Virus record (IMG/VR): IMGVR_UViG_3300037010_000841
Coordinates: 1-35,994 of that record
Strand: one strand, 5' to 3'
DNA length: 35,994 nt
From: a virus
Part shown: positions 1 to 6,415 of the stretch, in pieces
Layout: every line of letters begins with the position of its first letter
How positions within the stretch are numbered: the stretch's first letter is position 1
Position numbers and translations under genes: made by a program
Notes under the pieces: model-generated
Told to the model about the DNA's origin: nothing
Seen by the model: only the letters and a program-made list of their open reading frames with translations
The model's database searches: none

Positions 1-911
1 TCATCAGGCCCGAAGGCGACAAAGTAACAAGGTGTGTATTCCCCGTCGATCTTCAGGTTGCACCACACCTGATGCAGCATCAAGTGTTTTGTGCCTTTGT
101 CGCTCTTGACCCCGGCCTCCTTGGCCTGCCGCTTGGGGTCGTCGGGATGGTTGGGGTTCTCCTTGCGCTCCGACGAGGCGGAGAATAACTCCATCGCCCG
201 CTTGTATTGCTTCGGTGAGAACTGATCCTTGCGTTCGCGCAGCCAAGATTTCGTCGCTCGCAAAGTGACGGCCACCACGTCCGCGTCGTCGATGTTGTCC
301 ACCGTCGCCGGGATGACCGCCAAGTCTTGATCGGCGATCACCCACACGTCCGGCAGACCGACTTCAACCTCGACTTCCTTTTCTGTCTCGATTTGCACAC
401 CGGTCGGCAGCCCATCAGGGGTCAGCACGTCCTCTAGCTGCCGTTCGGTGACGGTGCGTGCTCGCGTCTGCCAGTCCACATACAGGTTATATTGCCCCGT
501 AACGTCGCCAGCGCGTAGCAGTGACGTAATCACTTCACGCAGTCGGCTCGCACGTACATAGTGATTCTGTAGCGCCGTCAGCGCCCGCGCCGTATCTTGC
601 GTGCTGGAAATGCACTCAACGTATCGCCCATTGCTCGGGAAAAGGGCGTTGCTAAACCGCAACGTCCGCGCCTCCACCGCGTCACGCACAATGGGCACAA
701 ACACCTTCGACTTGCCCGAGTAAGCCTGCTCGTCGCCCAACTTGCAGTTGTAGATGTCCCAAAACTTCTCGATGTCCCGATCACGATCCTCGCGGGCAAG
801 AAATGCCTCGATCACGTCTCGGTAGACCTCTTTCGCTTGTTCGAGCACGTCTTTTTTAGTGACGTATTCTCGATCCTGCTCTTGCTCTAGATCGCGGTCA
901 TCTTCAGTCAT
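1..911 (-). CDS. Portal protein, N-terminal part (cut by window edge)
   Basis: The frame is open from an ATG at 911 to the left edge, giving about 303 residues without a stop. The portal is the dodecameric ring at the capsid vertex through which DNA is packaged and ejected. The acidic, charged start is followed by a segment around residues 60-90 (KSKVFVPIVRDAVEARTLRF, then NALFP) typical of podovirus portals of the P22/T7-like type, and later by long helical charged stretches. It lies 45 bases downstream of the large terminase on the same strand, the usual terminase-portal order. No clear Shine-Dalgarno precedes the ATG. The rest of the gene should lie across the window junction. The identification rests on motif and context, not on a database search. 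Confidence 0.85.
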   Translation of the reverse strand, partial: MTEDDRDLEQEQDREYVTKKDVLEQAKEVYRDVIEAFLAREDRDRDIEKFWDIYNCKLGDEQAYSGKSKVFVPIVRDAVEARTLRFSNALFPSNGRYVECISSTQDTARALTALQNHYVRASRLREVITSLLRAGDVTGQYNLYVDWQTRARTVTERQLEDVLTPDGLPTGVQIETEKEVEVEVGLPDVWVIADQDLAVIPATVDNIDDADVVAVTLRATKSWLRERKDQFSPKQYKRAMELFSASSERKENPNHPDDPKRQAKEAGVKSDKGTKHLMLHQVWCNLKIDGEYTPCYFVAFGPD

Positions 912-956
912 TTATCGGCCATGCAAGAATGTAATTGGGACTGGCGGCTTAAGCGT

Positions 957-2927
957 TTACCGTCGCATCGAAATGTAAGGCCGCCCGGTGCTGGTGTAAC
1001 TATAAACGAGATCGTCCCGCTCGGAATCCAGCGCGTAGCCGCTCAAACTCGCATAACCAGACTCTAACGCCTGCGCAACGTGTTTGTAAACATTTTCTCT
1101 TACAGCGAACGACGCCGTTCCTGCCTCGCGGCAATACCCGCCCGCCAGGGCGTTGAGCGTCCACGTCGCCTCGGGGCTAACAGTGAATGTGGGCGCATTG
1201 TTGCGCCGCAGCCGCAACGCCGAGTCTAGGCTTTCCTGCGCATCAACAATCCGCTTCCCGGTGCGGTATTGCAGCCGCAGCCGCTTAAGCGTTGCAGGCA
1301 AGTTCGACGCATCGTTAATGAGCGTGCGGTCATACGGCACCACAATCTGCGGCACTTTACCTGTGGGGATCTCGTGGCTGACGGACATAAGCACGGCGCG
1401 CAAGCTATCGTCGAGCGACCCCTCGATCACCCAATCCTTGACGACGCTCAACAGGCCGTCCTGCACGAACGCGAGGACTGCAAGAAGCATACCAGGCGTG
1501 GCGTTCACGAACACATACCAATCCGCTCGGGCGTTGGGCACGCGATGCTGGATATGGTCTGAACTGAACGCCGCATAGACCGGCATCCCTGGCCGAAGCC
1601 TAAGCATGTAGGCCAGCGCGTTGACAATGTCGACACGCCCGAGAGGGAAGCTGGCAAGCTCCGCCTCAAGGTCAGGCAGCGGCTTGAGAAACTTAACCTC
1701 ATGCGCTCTGAAGAACGGCTGCAACCCCTTGATGAAGTTGACTTTGTCGCGCGGGGCCTTGACCGGCTGTAGTGGCAGGATGTCCGCCCTGCGCACCATT
1801 TCCGCCCGAATGGGCTGCAAGAGCCACTGGTTGAGGCCATCTTCTTCGACGGCCACTGTCATCGGGTGATGCGCGTCGTTGAGCCGGAATAGATACTCAA
1901 TCTGCTCCGAAGGCGTGTGGAACCCACCGATCGCCTCGTGGACGTGTAGCTCGTTGCCAACCCACGACCCAACGACGTAGCCCGTCCGCGCACTTGTCGC
2001 CCGGTTTGTCGTTCGTGCCGGGTCAACGATCAAGATGCGCGGGATGTAAAGATGCGCAGGTGACGGCGCAGCGTAAATAATGTCGTTGCGGTCGAAGATG
2101 CTGGCTACCGCATCCATAGGCTTGAGCAAGTATTCCTGACTGAACCCCGCAAGGTCGCCGTCCGTCCTGAACTGCTCATAAAGCTCATTGATCTTCTCCA
2201 GCGAGAACCGCGCAGGCCACATGGGCACGCGGTCAGGTTCTACGCCGGTGTAGATGGGGAAGCTCAAGCACTTCCAGTTTGCATTGCGCTTGAGTTCCTC
2301 AATCATGGAGTTCTCGTGCAACGGCGTGCCATTGACGCGGATACGCGCTTTGGGGTCGCACGCGGGGACAAGCTCGCGGGTGAACCACTGCCACACCTTG
2401 CGCCGAGCTTCTGGCGTGGCTACTGATTCCCGATCCTCTAGATCGTCAATCAGCACAAGGTCAGGGCGCATGTTGCGCGTCACTTCCTTCGCCCCGCGCA
2501 CGCTCTGCCCGGCGCCGAACGCTTGTACGCGCACCCCGTTGGACAGGGTAATGTCATTCTCCGTCCACGTCGCTCCGCGCACGGAGCCGAACATTGCGCC
2601 GATCTTCTCGTTGTTCTCTAGCTCGTGCTTGATACTCGCCAACCGATCACACGCACTGCTGTAGGTGTTTCCGACAAGCAGAATGTATTGCGCCTCCTGG
2701 AACAGCGCAGCAAGAGTGAGATATTCTTCTGCAAGTGTTGACTTCCCGCCGCCTCGGAACACCTCGATGAGCACGCGGGGATGCGGGTCATCCCACGCAG
2801 CAACGATCTGCTTGTGGAACGCAGGCGTCTCGTCTGGATGCCGATGCGCAAAGATGTAAGAGAGTGCAAACTGCTTGTCCGCTTGCAACTCCGCAATCAG
2901 TTCGACTAGTGGCGACGCATTAGACAT
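957..2927 (-). CDS. terL: Terminase large subunit (packaging ATPase-nuclease)
   Basis: This motor protein pumps DNA into the procapsid and cuts concatemers. Visible ATPase motifs are Walker A FRGGGKST near residues 57-64, Walker B LVLIDDLED near 156 and coupling motif NGTP soon after. An RNase H-like nuclease follows, with ILIVDPART near residue 298, AVEEDG, and a closing acidic motif in VDIVNALAYML. After that come about 200 further residues, longer than most terminases, that look like a second folded domain. The ATG at 2927 was chosen over an in-frame GTG at 2942 because the GTG lies inside a terminator-like hairpin; neither start has a good Shine-Dalgarno. The portal gene follows on the same strand. 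Confidence 0.95.
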   Translation of the reverse strand: MSNASPLVELIAELQADKQFALSYIFAHRHPDETPAFHKQIVAAWDDPHPRVLIEVFRGGGKSTLAEEYLTLAALFQEAQYILLVGNTYSSACDRLASIKHELENNEKIGAMFGSVRGATWTENDITLSNGVRVQAFGAGQSVRGAKEVTRNMRPDLVLIDDLEDRESVATPEARRKVWQWFTRELVPACDPKARIRVNGTPLHENSMIEELKRNANWKCLSFPIYTGVEPDRVPMWPARFSLEKINELYEQFRTDGDLAGFSQEYLLKPMDAVASIFDRNDIIYAAPSPAHLYIPRILIVDPARTTNRATSARTGYVVGSWVGNELHVHEAIGGFHTPSEQIEYLFRLNDAHHPMTVAVEEDGLNQWLLQPIRAEMVRRADILPLQPVKAPRDKVNFIKGLQPFFRAHEVKFLKPLPDLEAELASFPLGRVDIVNALAYMLRLRPGMPVYAAFSSDHIQHRVPNARADWYVFVNATPGMLLAVLAFVQDGLLSVVKDWVIEGSLDDSLRAVLMSVSHEIPTGKVPQIVVPYDRTLINDASNLPATLKRLRLQYRTGKRIVDAQESLDSALRLRRNNAPTFTVSPEATWTLNALAGGYCREAGTASFAVRENVYKHVAQALESGYASLSGYALDSERDDLVYSYTSTGRPYISMRR

Positions 2928-2952
2928 AAAAAGACGGCCCACAAGTGGGCCG
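2928..2952 (-). terminator. Rho-independent terminator abutting the terL start
   Basis: On the minus strand CGGCCCA, a 4-base loop and TGGGCCG form a 7-bp GC-rich stem followed directly by TTTTT and then the ATG of terL. It sits between the small gene at 2991-3161 and terL, so leftward transcripts would have to read through it to express terL. It may act as an attenuator or as an antitermination control point. Confidence 0.7.
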
Positions 2953-2990
2953 CGAACTCCAGGGGGAGGACAGGAGAGAGTGCGGGTAGA

Positions 2991-3161
2991 TTAGTGCAAA
3001 CATTGTTCGCTGTCAAGCTTTGTTTTGATCGCAAACAAGGCAAGCTCCAGCGCAGCGATCAGCGCATCCTCATCTGGAGGGGACGACTGGATTTTGAACA
3101 CGCCGTCCTCGCCAACCTCGATGGTGATTTTGATCGTGTCAGGGGAATCTGGTTCGGCCAT
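2991..3161 (-). CDS. Small acidic protein of unknown function upstream of terL
   Basis: A 56-residue frame from an ATG at 3159-3161 to TAA at 2991. It begins MAEPDSPDTIKITIEVGED and ends with a helical stretch rich in Ala and Leu. Composition (acidic N-terminal half, amphipathic C-terminal helix) looks protein-like, and the gene is first in the leftward late block. No function is recognised. There is no good Shine-Dalgarno; a TACTAT box 7-12 bases upstream of the ATG would make the message nearly leaderless if it is the -10. A plus-strand frame across the same bases reads as low-complexity Arg-rich sequence and was not preferred. Confidence 0.55.
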   Translation of the reverse strand: MAEPDSPDTIKITIEVGEDGVFKIQSSPPDEDALIAALELALFAIKTKLDSEQCLH

Positions 3162-3445
3162 GTGCGCATAGTATCAAGAACGAGGCGGAACGAGAATAGC
3201 GGCGGTCGCTATTTTCATGTGCGGGCGCAAGTAGTAGCAACGCGGTGGAAGTTTGAAATTTGCTCGCGGAATGGGCGGCATCCCGGAGTTATAAAATTTC
3301 ACCCCGTCCGTCCGGGTGGATTCCAGAGTTTCCAGCCTGGCACGCTTCTTGCTTGGCCCTGTCGCCTCAATGCCTCACGCCCCGCCGTCTCGAGGCCCGG
3401 CCCGCTCGCACGCCCACAAACAAAAGTGTAAAAGTTTGTAACGGC

Positions 3446-3476
3446 GTGACCTTATCGTGAATTTGTTTGCTATAAT
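3446..3476 (+). promoter_or_regulatory. Strong rightward early promoter with extended -10
   Basis: TGCTATAAT (TATAAT at 3471-3476) is a perfect sigma70 -10 with an extended TGn element. The -35 is poor: GTGACC at 3446-3451 with a 19-base spacer. This fits an extended -10 promoter. Transcription should start near 3483, and the leader runs to the ATG at 3524. Confidence 0.75.
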
Positions 3477-3480
3477 ACGA

Positions 3481-3492
3481 ACACCGCAGCAT
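3481..3492 (+). repeat. 12-base leader motif, copy 1 (ACACCGCAGCAT)
   Basis: The 12 bases just after the promoter at 3471 recur exactly at 5459-5470 just after a second promoter. This copy can fold as CCGC, 6-base loop, GCGG (3484-3497). It may be a 5' leader structure or a protein-binding site at the start of early transcripts. Confidence 0.6.
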
Positions 3493-3523
3493 CGCGGGAC
3501 AACCTAAACCTAGGAGAGCTACC

Positions 3524-3853
3524 ATGTTTCAACGCGTAACCCTTTCAGACTTCATCGATGCCTTCCGCGCTCACGGGCGCGAAAGCCAGTTCAGCTATGA
3601 AGCAAAGGAAGCCCTATTTAACTACATCGAACAACTCGAAGAAGAAACCGGCGAGCCGGTCGAGCTTGATGTAGTCGGTCTCTGCTGCGAATACGAAGAG
3701 GCCAGCGTGGACGACATCATTGAAGAAAACGGCCTAGACGCCTCAAGCTGCGAGGATGACGATGGCCGGCGCGCGCTGGCTGAGAAATATCTAGCCGACC
3801 GCACAACCGTAGTTTGGCACGACGGCGATACGTTCCTTTTTCAGCAATTCTAA
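3524..3853 (+). CDS. Small acidic conserved phage protein of unknown function
   Basis: The protein is 109 residues and strongly acidic, with an AGGAGAG Shine-Dalgarno before the ATG. It resembles a small-protein group seen widely in phages and plasmids, recalled by the pattern FIDAFRAHGRESQFSYEA near the start, VELDVVGLCCEY in the middle and a closing FLFQQF. The role of that group is not known to me. Strong net negative charge would be compatible with DNA mimicry or protein inhibition, which is inference only. It is the first gene after the strong early promoter, so it is probably among the earliest and most abundant products, a position that often holds host-takeover or anti-defence proteins. 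Confidence 0.85.
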   Translation: MFQRVTLSDFIDAFRAHGRESQFSYEAKEALFNYIEQLEEETGEPVELDVVGLCCEYEEASVDDIIEENGLDASSCEDDDGRRALAEKYLADRTTVVWHDGDTFLFQQF

Positions 3854-3863
3854 GGGGGAAGCC

Positions 3864-4034
3864 ATGCGCGAATCTGAATATACCGCAAACATCGAGCTAG
3901 CGCGCGGGGCTGAATCTATCATGCGCTATAGGGAAACCTACAGGCCGGAGCGGCGCACCAGCCGGGGTATGGAGGCGCTCGGCGCCGTCATGCTCGGGGC
4001 GTTCCTGGGTGTACTGCTGGCTGTCAGGGGGTAA
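3864..4034 (+). CDS. Small single-pass membrane protein
   Basis: The protein is 56 residues. The Shine-Dalgarno GGGGGA sits 5 bases before the ATG and the gene begins 10 bases after the previous stop. The N-terminal two thirds are charged and Arg-rich; the C-terminus is a hydrophobic helix of about 17 residues (ALGAVMLGAFLGVLLAV) ending in Arg-Gly. This suggests a tail-anchored inner-membrane protein with a cytoplasmic N-terminus. No family is recognised. In an early operon such proteins are often superinfection-exclusion or host-takeover factors, but nothing in the sequence shows that. Confidence 0.7.
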   Translation: MRESEYTANIELARGAESIMRYRETYRPERRTSRGMEALGAVMLGAFLGVLLAVRG

Positions 4035-4039
4035 ACATC

Positions 4040-4255
4040 ATGAGAGAGTTTCGCGTAATCCTTGAAAATGCGCACCGGTGGGTGGACGTGCGCGTCATCG
4101 CAAAGACTGACCCCGAAGCGAAAAAGATGCTTCGGCGCTACCTTCAGCGCGAAGGGCTACAAAGAAAGTACACCATCGCGGGCATGTGGGGTTACAGCGA
4201 CGCGCCGGGCGATGCCGCCAGCGCCAGGATCGTCGACAGCGGCAGGCGCACATAA
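4040..4255 (+). CDS. Small hypothetical protein
   Basis: The protein is 71 residues, beginning MREFRVILENAHRWVDVRVI, with alternating hydrophobic residues suggesting a small alpha/beta fold with basic central helix (KKMLRRYLQREG). Its start lies 5 bases after the previous stop, and the GGGGG just before that stop can serve as ribosome-binding site. It is the last gene of this short early cluster before a 374-base non-coding block. A different-frame reading from 4062 is Arg/Ala/Pro-rich low-complexity sequence and was rejected. Function unknown. Confidence 0.7.
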   Translation: MREFRVILENAHRWVDVRVIAKTDPEAKKMLRRYLQREGLQRKYTIAGMWGYSDAPGDAASARIVDSGRRT

Positions 4256-4297
4256 CGCGCCCGGCAGCGCGGGCATGTGAGTGCCCACTAACTTAGT

Positions 4298-4336
4298 TGC
4301 TTAATTCTTACGCATCGGCTGCTTAATTCTTACGCA
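4298..4336. repeat. Two 17-base direct repeats, period 22
   Basis: TGCTTAATTCTTACGCA occurs exactly at 4298-4314 and 4320-4336. The spacing of 22 bases is two helical turns, as expected for binding sites on one face of DNA (iterons or operators). Confidence 0.85.
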
Positions 4337-4345
4337 GCCGATGCG
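4311..4345. repeat. 12-bp inverted repeat within the direct repeats
   Basis: CGCATCGGCTGC (4311-4322) pairs with GCAGCCGATGCG (4334-4345) around an 11-base loop. No T-run follows on the plus strand, so it is not a classical terminator; it may be a cruciform or an RNA stem. Confidence 0.8.
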
Positions 4346-4437
4346 CCGACGCGCCCGAGCCGCGCCGCCAGCCCGGGAATGCGCCCGTTGGCTTCGGAAG
4401 CCCCACCTATCGTAAGTGCTTGATTTGCATAGTATTT

Positions 4438-4466
4438 TTCGCATTTATTTGTCTAGACACTATAAA
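4438..4466 (+). promoter_or_regulatory. Candidate promoter with an internal 10-bp palindrome
   Basis: TTCGCA (4438-4443), a 17-base spacer and TATAAA (4461-4466) resemble a sigma70 promoter. The perfect palindrome TGTCTAGACA (4450-4459) lies in the spacer, where a bound repressor would block polymerase. Transcription would start just before the 23-bp inverted repeat. Confidence 0.45.
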
Positions 4467-4479
4467 AACTAACAAAAAC

Positions 4480-4536
4480 AGGCATTACATTGTATCTATA
4501 TACAAGGCCACGCTATATAGATACAATGTAATGCCT
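4480..4536. repeat. Perfect 23-bp inverted repeat with 11-base spacer
   Basis: Bases 4480-4502 are exactly complementary to 4514-4536. The arms are AT-rich and begin AGGCATTACA. Read on the minus strand the stem is followed by TGTTTTTGTTAGTTTTT, so it could act as a strong terminator for leftward transcripts. Read on the plus strand there is no T-run and the RNA would be a long perfect hairpin. Confidence 0.95.
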
Positions 4537-4629
4537 CACACCCCTATCCCTAGGCGCTAATCTACCCGCTAAACCCAAAATTTCCCTGCAAAATCAATCA
4601 CTTACAAGAATCTACCCTCCATCCTTGCC

Positions 4630-5409
4630 ATGCTACCCGACAGAACCGCCCTCATGCTCGAGGCCGCGCGCCGGCGCAATGCTGCACGCCACGCCCGCGA
4701 GCGCGCAAAATCCCTCGTGCGCAAAGACCGCCGCCCCGATGTGCTGGCTGCTGGCCGTGCGCATCGCGCCATGCTCAAGCTCTACGCGCGTGCCGAAACG
4801 GAGTACCGCGCTTGCGTGCTGCATCCCGCCGTCGCGTCCGCCCCGGCTGCGCTGGCGCTTGGTGCTGAGCTTCGCCATGCCGTCGATCTTGTGCGCGACC
4901 TTGCGTATCGATGTGCAGGCTCACCCGCCGCCAATGCAATGCGCCTACGGATGCGCGAAGATGCGAATACAGCTATGCGCTTGGTGCGCCGGATTGAGGC
5001 GATCAAACGCCACGCGCCGCCATCCCCGCCCGTCCAGGCGGCCCCCAAGCTCGCGCCGATCACCCCGCCGCCGATGCCGTCCGCCCGTGACCCGCTGTAT
5101 CACGCGACCGATCCTAATGCGCAGGTCGAGCCTCGATCCGAGTATTACTGGGAAAAACACCTACACCGGCTCGACGGCTCCATTGACGCATGGCAGGCGC
5201 AGCGCAAAGCCGCCCGCAAGCAATACTTACAGTCTGAACAGGGCAAAGCCGCCCGCGCTCGATACGCGCAGTCTGACAAAGGCAAGGCCGCCCGCGCCGC
5301 CGCTGCCAAGCGTTACGCGCAGTCTGACAAGGGCAAGGCCGCCCGTGCCCGTGCCCAAGCCGCCTACCGCGCCCGGAAGTCGCCTGCTAACCCCTATGAG
5401 GAGGACTGA
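4630..5409 (+). CDS. Basic protein with C-terminal tandem repeats
   Basis: The protein is 259 residues. The N-terminal part is Arg/Ala-rich and helical; residues about 130-155 are Pro-rich and look like a linker. The C-terminal part has three copies of a 12-residue unit of the type YAQSDKGKAARA (near 5221, 5261 and 5312), also visible as DNA repeats of about 36 bases. Basic repeated helices of this kind often bind nucleic acid, which is inference. No Shine-Dalgarno is evident before the ATG at 4630. A longer frame from 4625 overlaps it, but is Pro/Ser/Arg low-complexity sequence. The gene follows the repeat-rich non-coding block and could be a DNA-binding factor for it. Confidence 0.65.
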   Translation: MLPDRTALMLEAARRRNAARHARERAKSLVRKDRRPDVLAAGRAHRAMLKLYARAETEYRACVLHPAVASAPAALALGAELRHAVDLVRDLAYRCAGSPAANAMRLRMREDANTAMRLVRRIEAIKRHAPPSPPVQAAPKLAPITPPPMPSARDPLYHATDPNAQVEPRSEYYWEKHLHRLDGSIDAWQAQRKAARKQYLQSEQGKAARARYAQSDKGKAARAAAAKRYAQSDKGKAARARAQAAYRARKSPANPYEED

Positions 5410-5428
5410 CCCGATAGAAAAAATCAAT

Positions 5429-5456
5429 TTGTATCCCGCACATTTTCATTTATAGT
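5429..5456 (+). promoter_or_regulatory. Early promoter for the Cys-rich and clamp genes
   Basis: TTGTAT (5429-5434), a 16-base spacer and TATAGT (5451-5456) form a reasonable sigma70 promoter. The shared 12-base leader motif begins 2 bases after the -10, and the next gene starts at 5502. Confidence 0.6.
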
Positions 5457-5458
5457 TC

Positions 5459-5470
5459 ACACCGCAGCAT
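5459..5470 (+). repeat. 12-base leader motif, copy 2 (ACACCGCAGCAT)
   Basis: Exact copy of 3481-3492, again just after a promoter -10. Here the leader can fold as GCAGCA, 2 central bases, TGCTGC (5464-5477). Confidence 0.6.
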
Positions 5471-5501
5471 GTGCTGCACCATCAAAACTAAGAGAGAGTC
5501 C

Positions 5502-5834
5502 ATGCGTTATGTTTCAAAGACTTCCCCGTGCGGGAATAGGTCATGGAGCGACACGAGCCAGGACGAGGCTGATGCCCGATGCAATGCGCTCGATAAGGCT
5601 GGTTGCGTCGAGTGCATCGGCTGCGACGGGTGCGTTAATTGTACCGGCTGCGCAGACTGTGTTGACTGCACCAATTGCCTAGACTGCGTTGACTGTATCG
5701 ACTGCGCCGACTGCGTGGGCTGCACCGACTGCGCTAGCTGCGCCGCGTGCGCCAGTTGTACCGACTGCGTCGGCTGCGCCAACTGTCGCCGTCTACGCGG
5801 TATGTCGTACTACAAACTTCCCGTCACTGCTTAA
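5502..5834 (+). CDS. Cys-x-x triplet-repeat protein
   Basis: The protein is 110 residues; the start at 5502 follows an AAGAGAGAG Shine-Dalgarno, whereas an upstream ATG at 5469 has none. Residues 35-95 are an unbroken run with cysteine at every third position: 21 cysteines, with Asp, Gly, Asn, Ala, Val and Thr between them. The DNA shows a matching 9-base... rhythm of TGC or TGT codons. A short basic tail (RRLRG) and YYKLPVTA end the protein. Every-third-residue cysteine implies a regular thread-like or coil structure able to bind many metal ions or Fe-S clusters, or heavy disulfide bonding. No signal peptide is seen, so it is probably cytoplasmic and reduced. Function unknown. The sliding-clamp-like gene follows 20 bases later. 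Confidence 0.85.
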   Translation: MRYVSKTSPCGNRSWSDTSQDEADARCNALDKAGCVECIGCDGCVNCTGCADCVDCTNCLDCVDCIDCADCVGCTDCASCAACASCTDCVGCANCRRLRGMSYYKLPVTA

Positions 5835-5854
5835 CTAACTAGGAGAGAGTCATC

Positions 5855-6406
5855 ATGGAAAACACCCTTAACCTTGAAGTCCTTCGCGCCCTGCTTCCTT
5901 TGGCCGCTAAAAAAGACGTCCGCCGCTATCTGAACGGCGTCTATATCGACTTCCAGCCGGCCCAAACGATCTACGTAGCCACGAACGGCCACGTACTCGG
6001 CAAATACGTCGAGGCGGTCGAGAATGAATACGTTTTCGATATCACCATCCCCGGCGACGTGGTGAAACAACTCAAGCCTAAACCCGGAACGGCGAAGTGG
6101 GGCGACTTGATCTTTAACCCTGAGACGAAAGCCGCCCGCATCATCAACCCCGGCGCGGGCCAGGACTTCGGTTTCGCCCCGCTCGACGGCAAGTACCCCG
6201 ACTACACTAAAGTTATCCCCTCCAATGCCAGCGGCGAAGCCGCGCAATTCGACGTTAAGCTTTTGTCCCTCTTTGCCCAGGTCAACAAATCGCTTGGCGC
6301 GAAATATCCGGGCCGGATCAAGATCGACCATAACGGCAACGCCGGCGCACTGGTGCATCTGTGTCGCGATGCGTTCCTCGGCGTCATCATGCCCTTCCGC
6401 CCATAA
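5855..6406 (+). CDS. DnaN-like sliding clamp, about half the usual length
   Basis: The protein is 183 residues with an AGGAGAGAG Shine-Dalgarno. It has features of the DNA polymerase III beta clamp fold: YLNGVYIDF followed by an ATNGHVLG segment (compare the ATDGHRL signature of bacterial DnaN), then a KYPDYTKVIPS segment like the PDYRRVIP signature. Cellular DnaN has three clamp subdomains in about 370 residues; this protein is long enough for about one and a half, so it may assemble as a larger oligomer or act as a decoy. Its likely role is processivity for the phage DNA polymerase at 8868 or recruitment of the host replisome. No clamp loader was seen nearby. Confidence 0.75.
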   Translation: MENTLNLEVLRALLPLAAKKDVRRYLNGVYIDFQPAQTIYVATNGHVLGKYVEAVENEYVFDITIPGDVVKQLKPKPGTAKWGDLIFNPETKAARIINPGAGQDFGFAPLDGKYPDYTKVIPSNASGEAAQFDVKLLSLFAQVNKSLGAKYPGRIKIDHNGNAGALVHLCRDAFLGVIMPFRP

Positions 6407-6415
6407 GGTGCTGCC

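Larger units (their letters stand above)
3162..3523. other. Divergent intergenic region between late and early blocks
   Basis: There is no convincing gene in these 362 bases. The region separates the leftward packaging genes from the rightward early genes, so it should carry promoters for both. A small hairpin lies at 3195-3213 (AATAGCG, 5-base loop, CGCTATT). An AT-rich patch at 3289-3302 contains TATAAC on the minus strand, a weak candidate leftward -10. The rightward promoter at 3446-3476 is the clearest signal. Confidence 0.6.
4256..4629. other. Non-coding block with direct and inverted repeats (candidate origin or control region)
   Basis: No supported gene lies in these 374 bases. From left to right it holds two 17-base direct repeats (4298-4336) that overlap a 12-bp stem, a GC-rich stretch with a short GGCTT/AAGCC hairpin near 4390, an AT-rich segment with a sigma70-like promoter and a palindrome (4438-4466), a perfect 23-bp inverted repeat (4480-4536), and an AT-rich tail to 4629. 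Iteron-like repeats, AT-rich DNA and a large palindrome together resemble a replication origin or a regulatory RNA locus. Neither is proven. Confidence 0.6.

Noticed and set aside
3195-3213. Rightward terminator
   Set aside because: The stem is only 7 bp and moderately AT-rich with a short T-run, and no gene lies upstream on the plus strand.
2994-3431. A 145-codon plus frame in the divergent region
   Set aside because: Its sequence is irregular, it conflicts with the minus small gene, and it would end inside the promoter region.
4625-5455. An alternative 276-codon plus frame over the 4630 gene
   Set aside because: The product is Pro/Ser/Arg-rich without structure; the 4630 frame has recognisable helical repeats.
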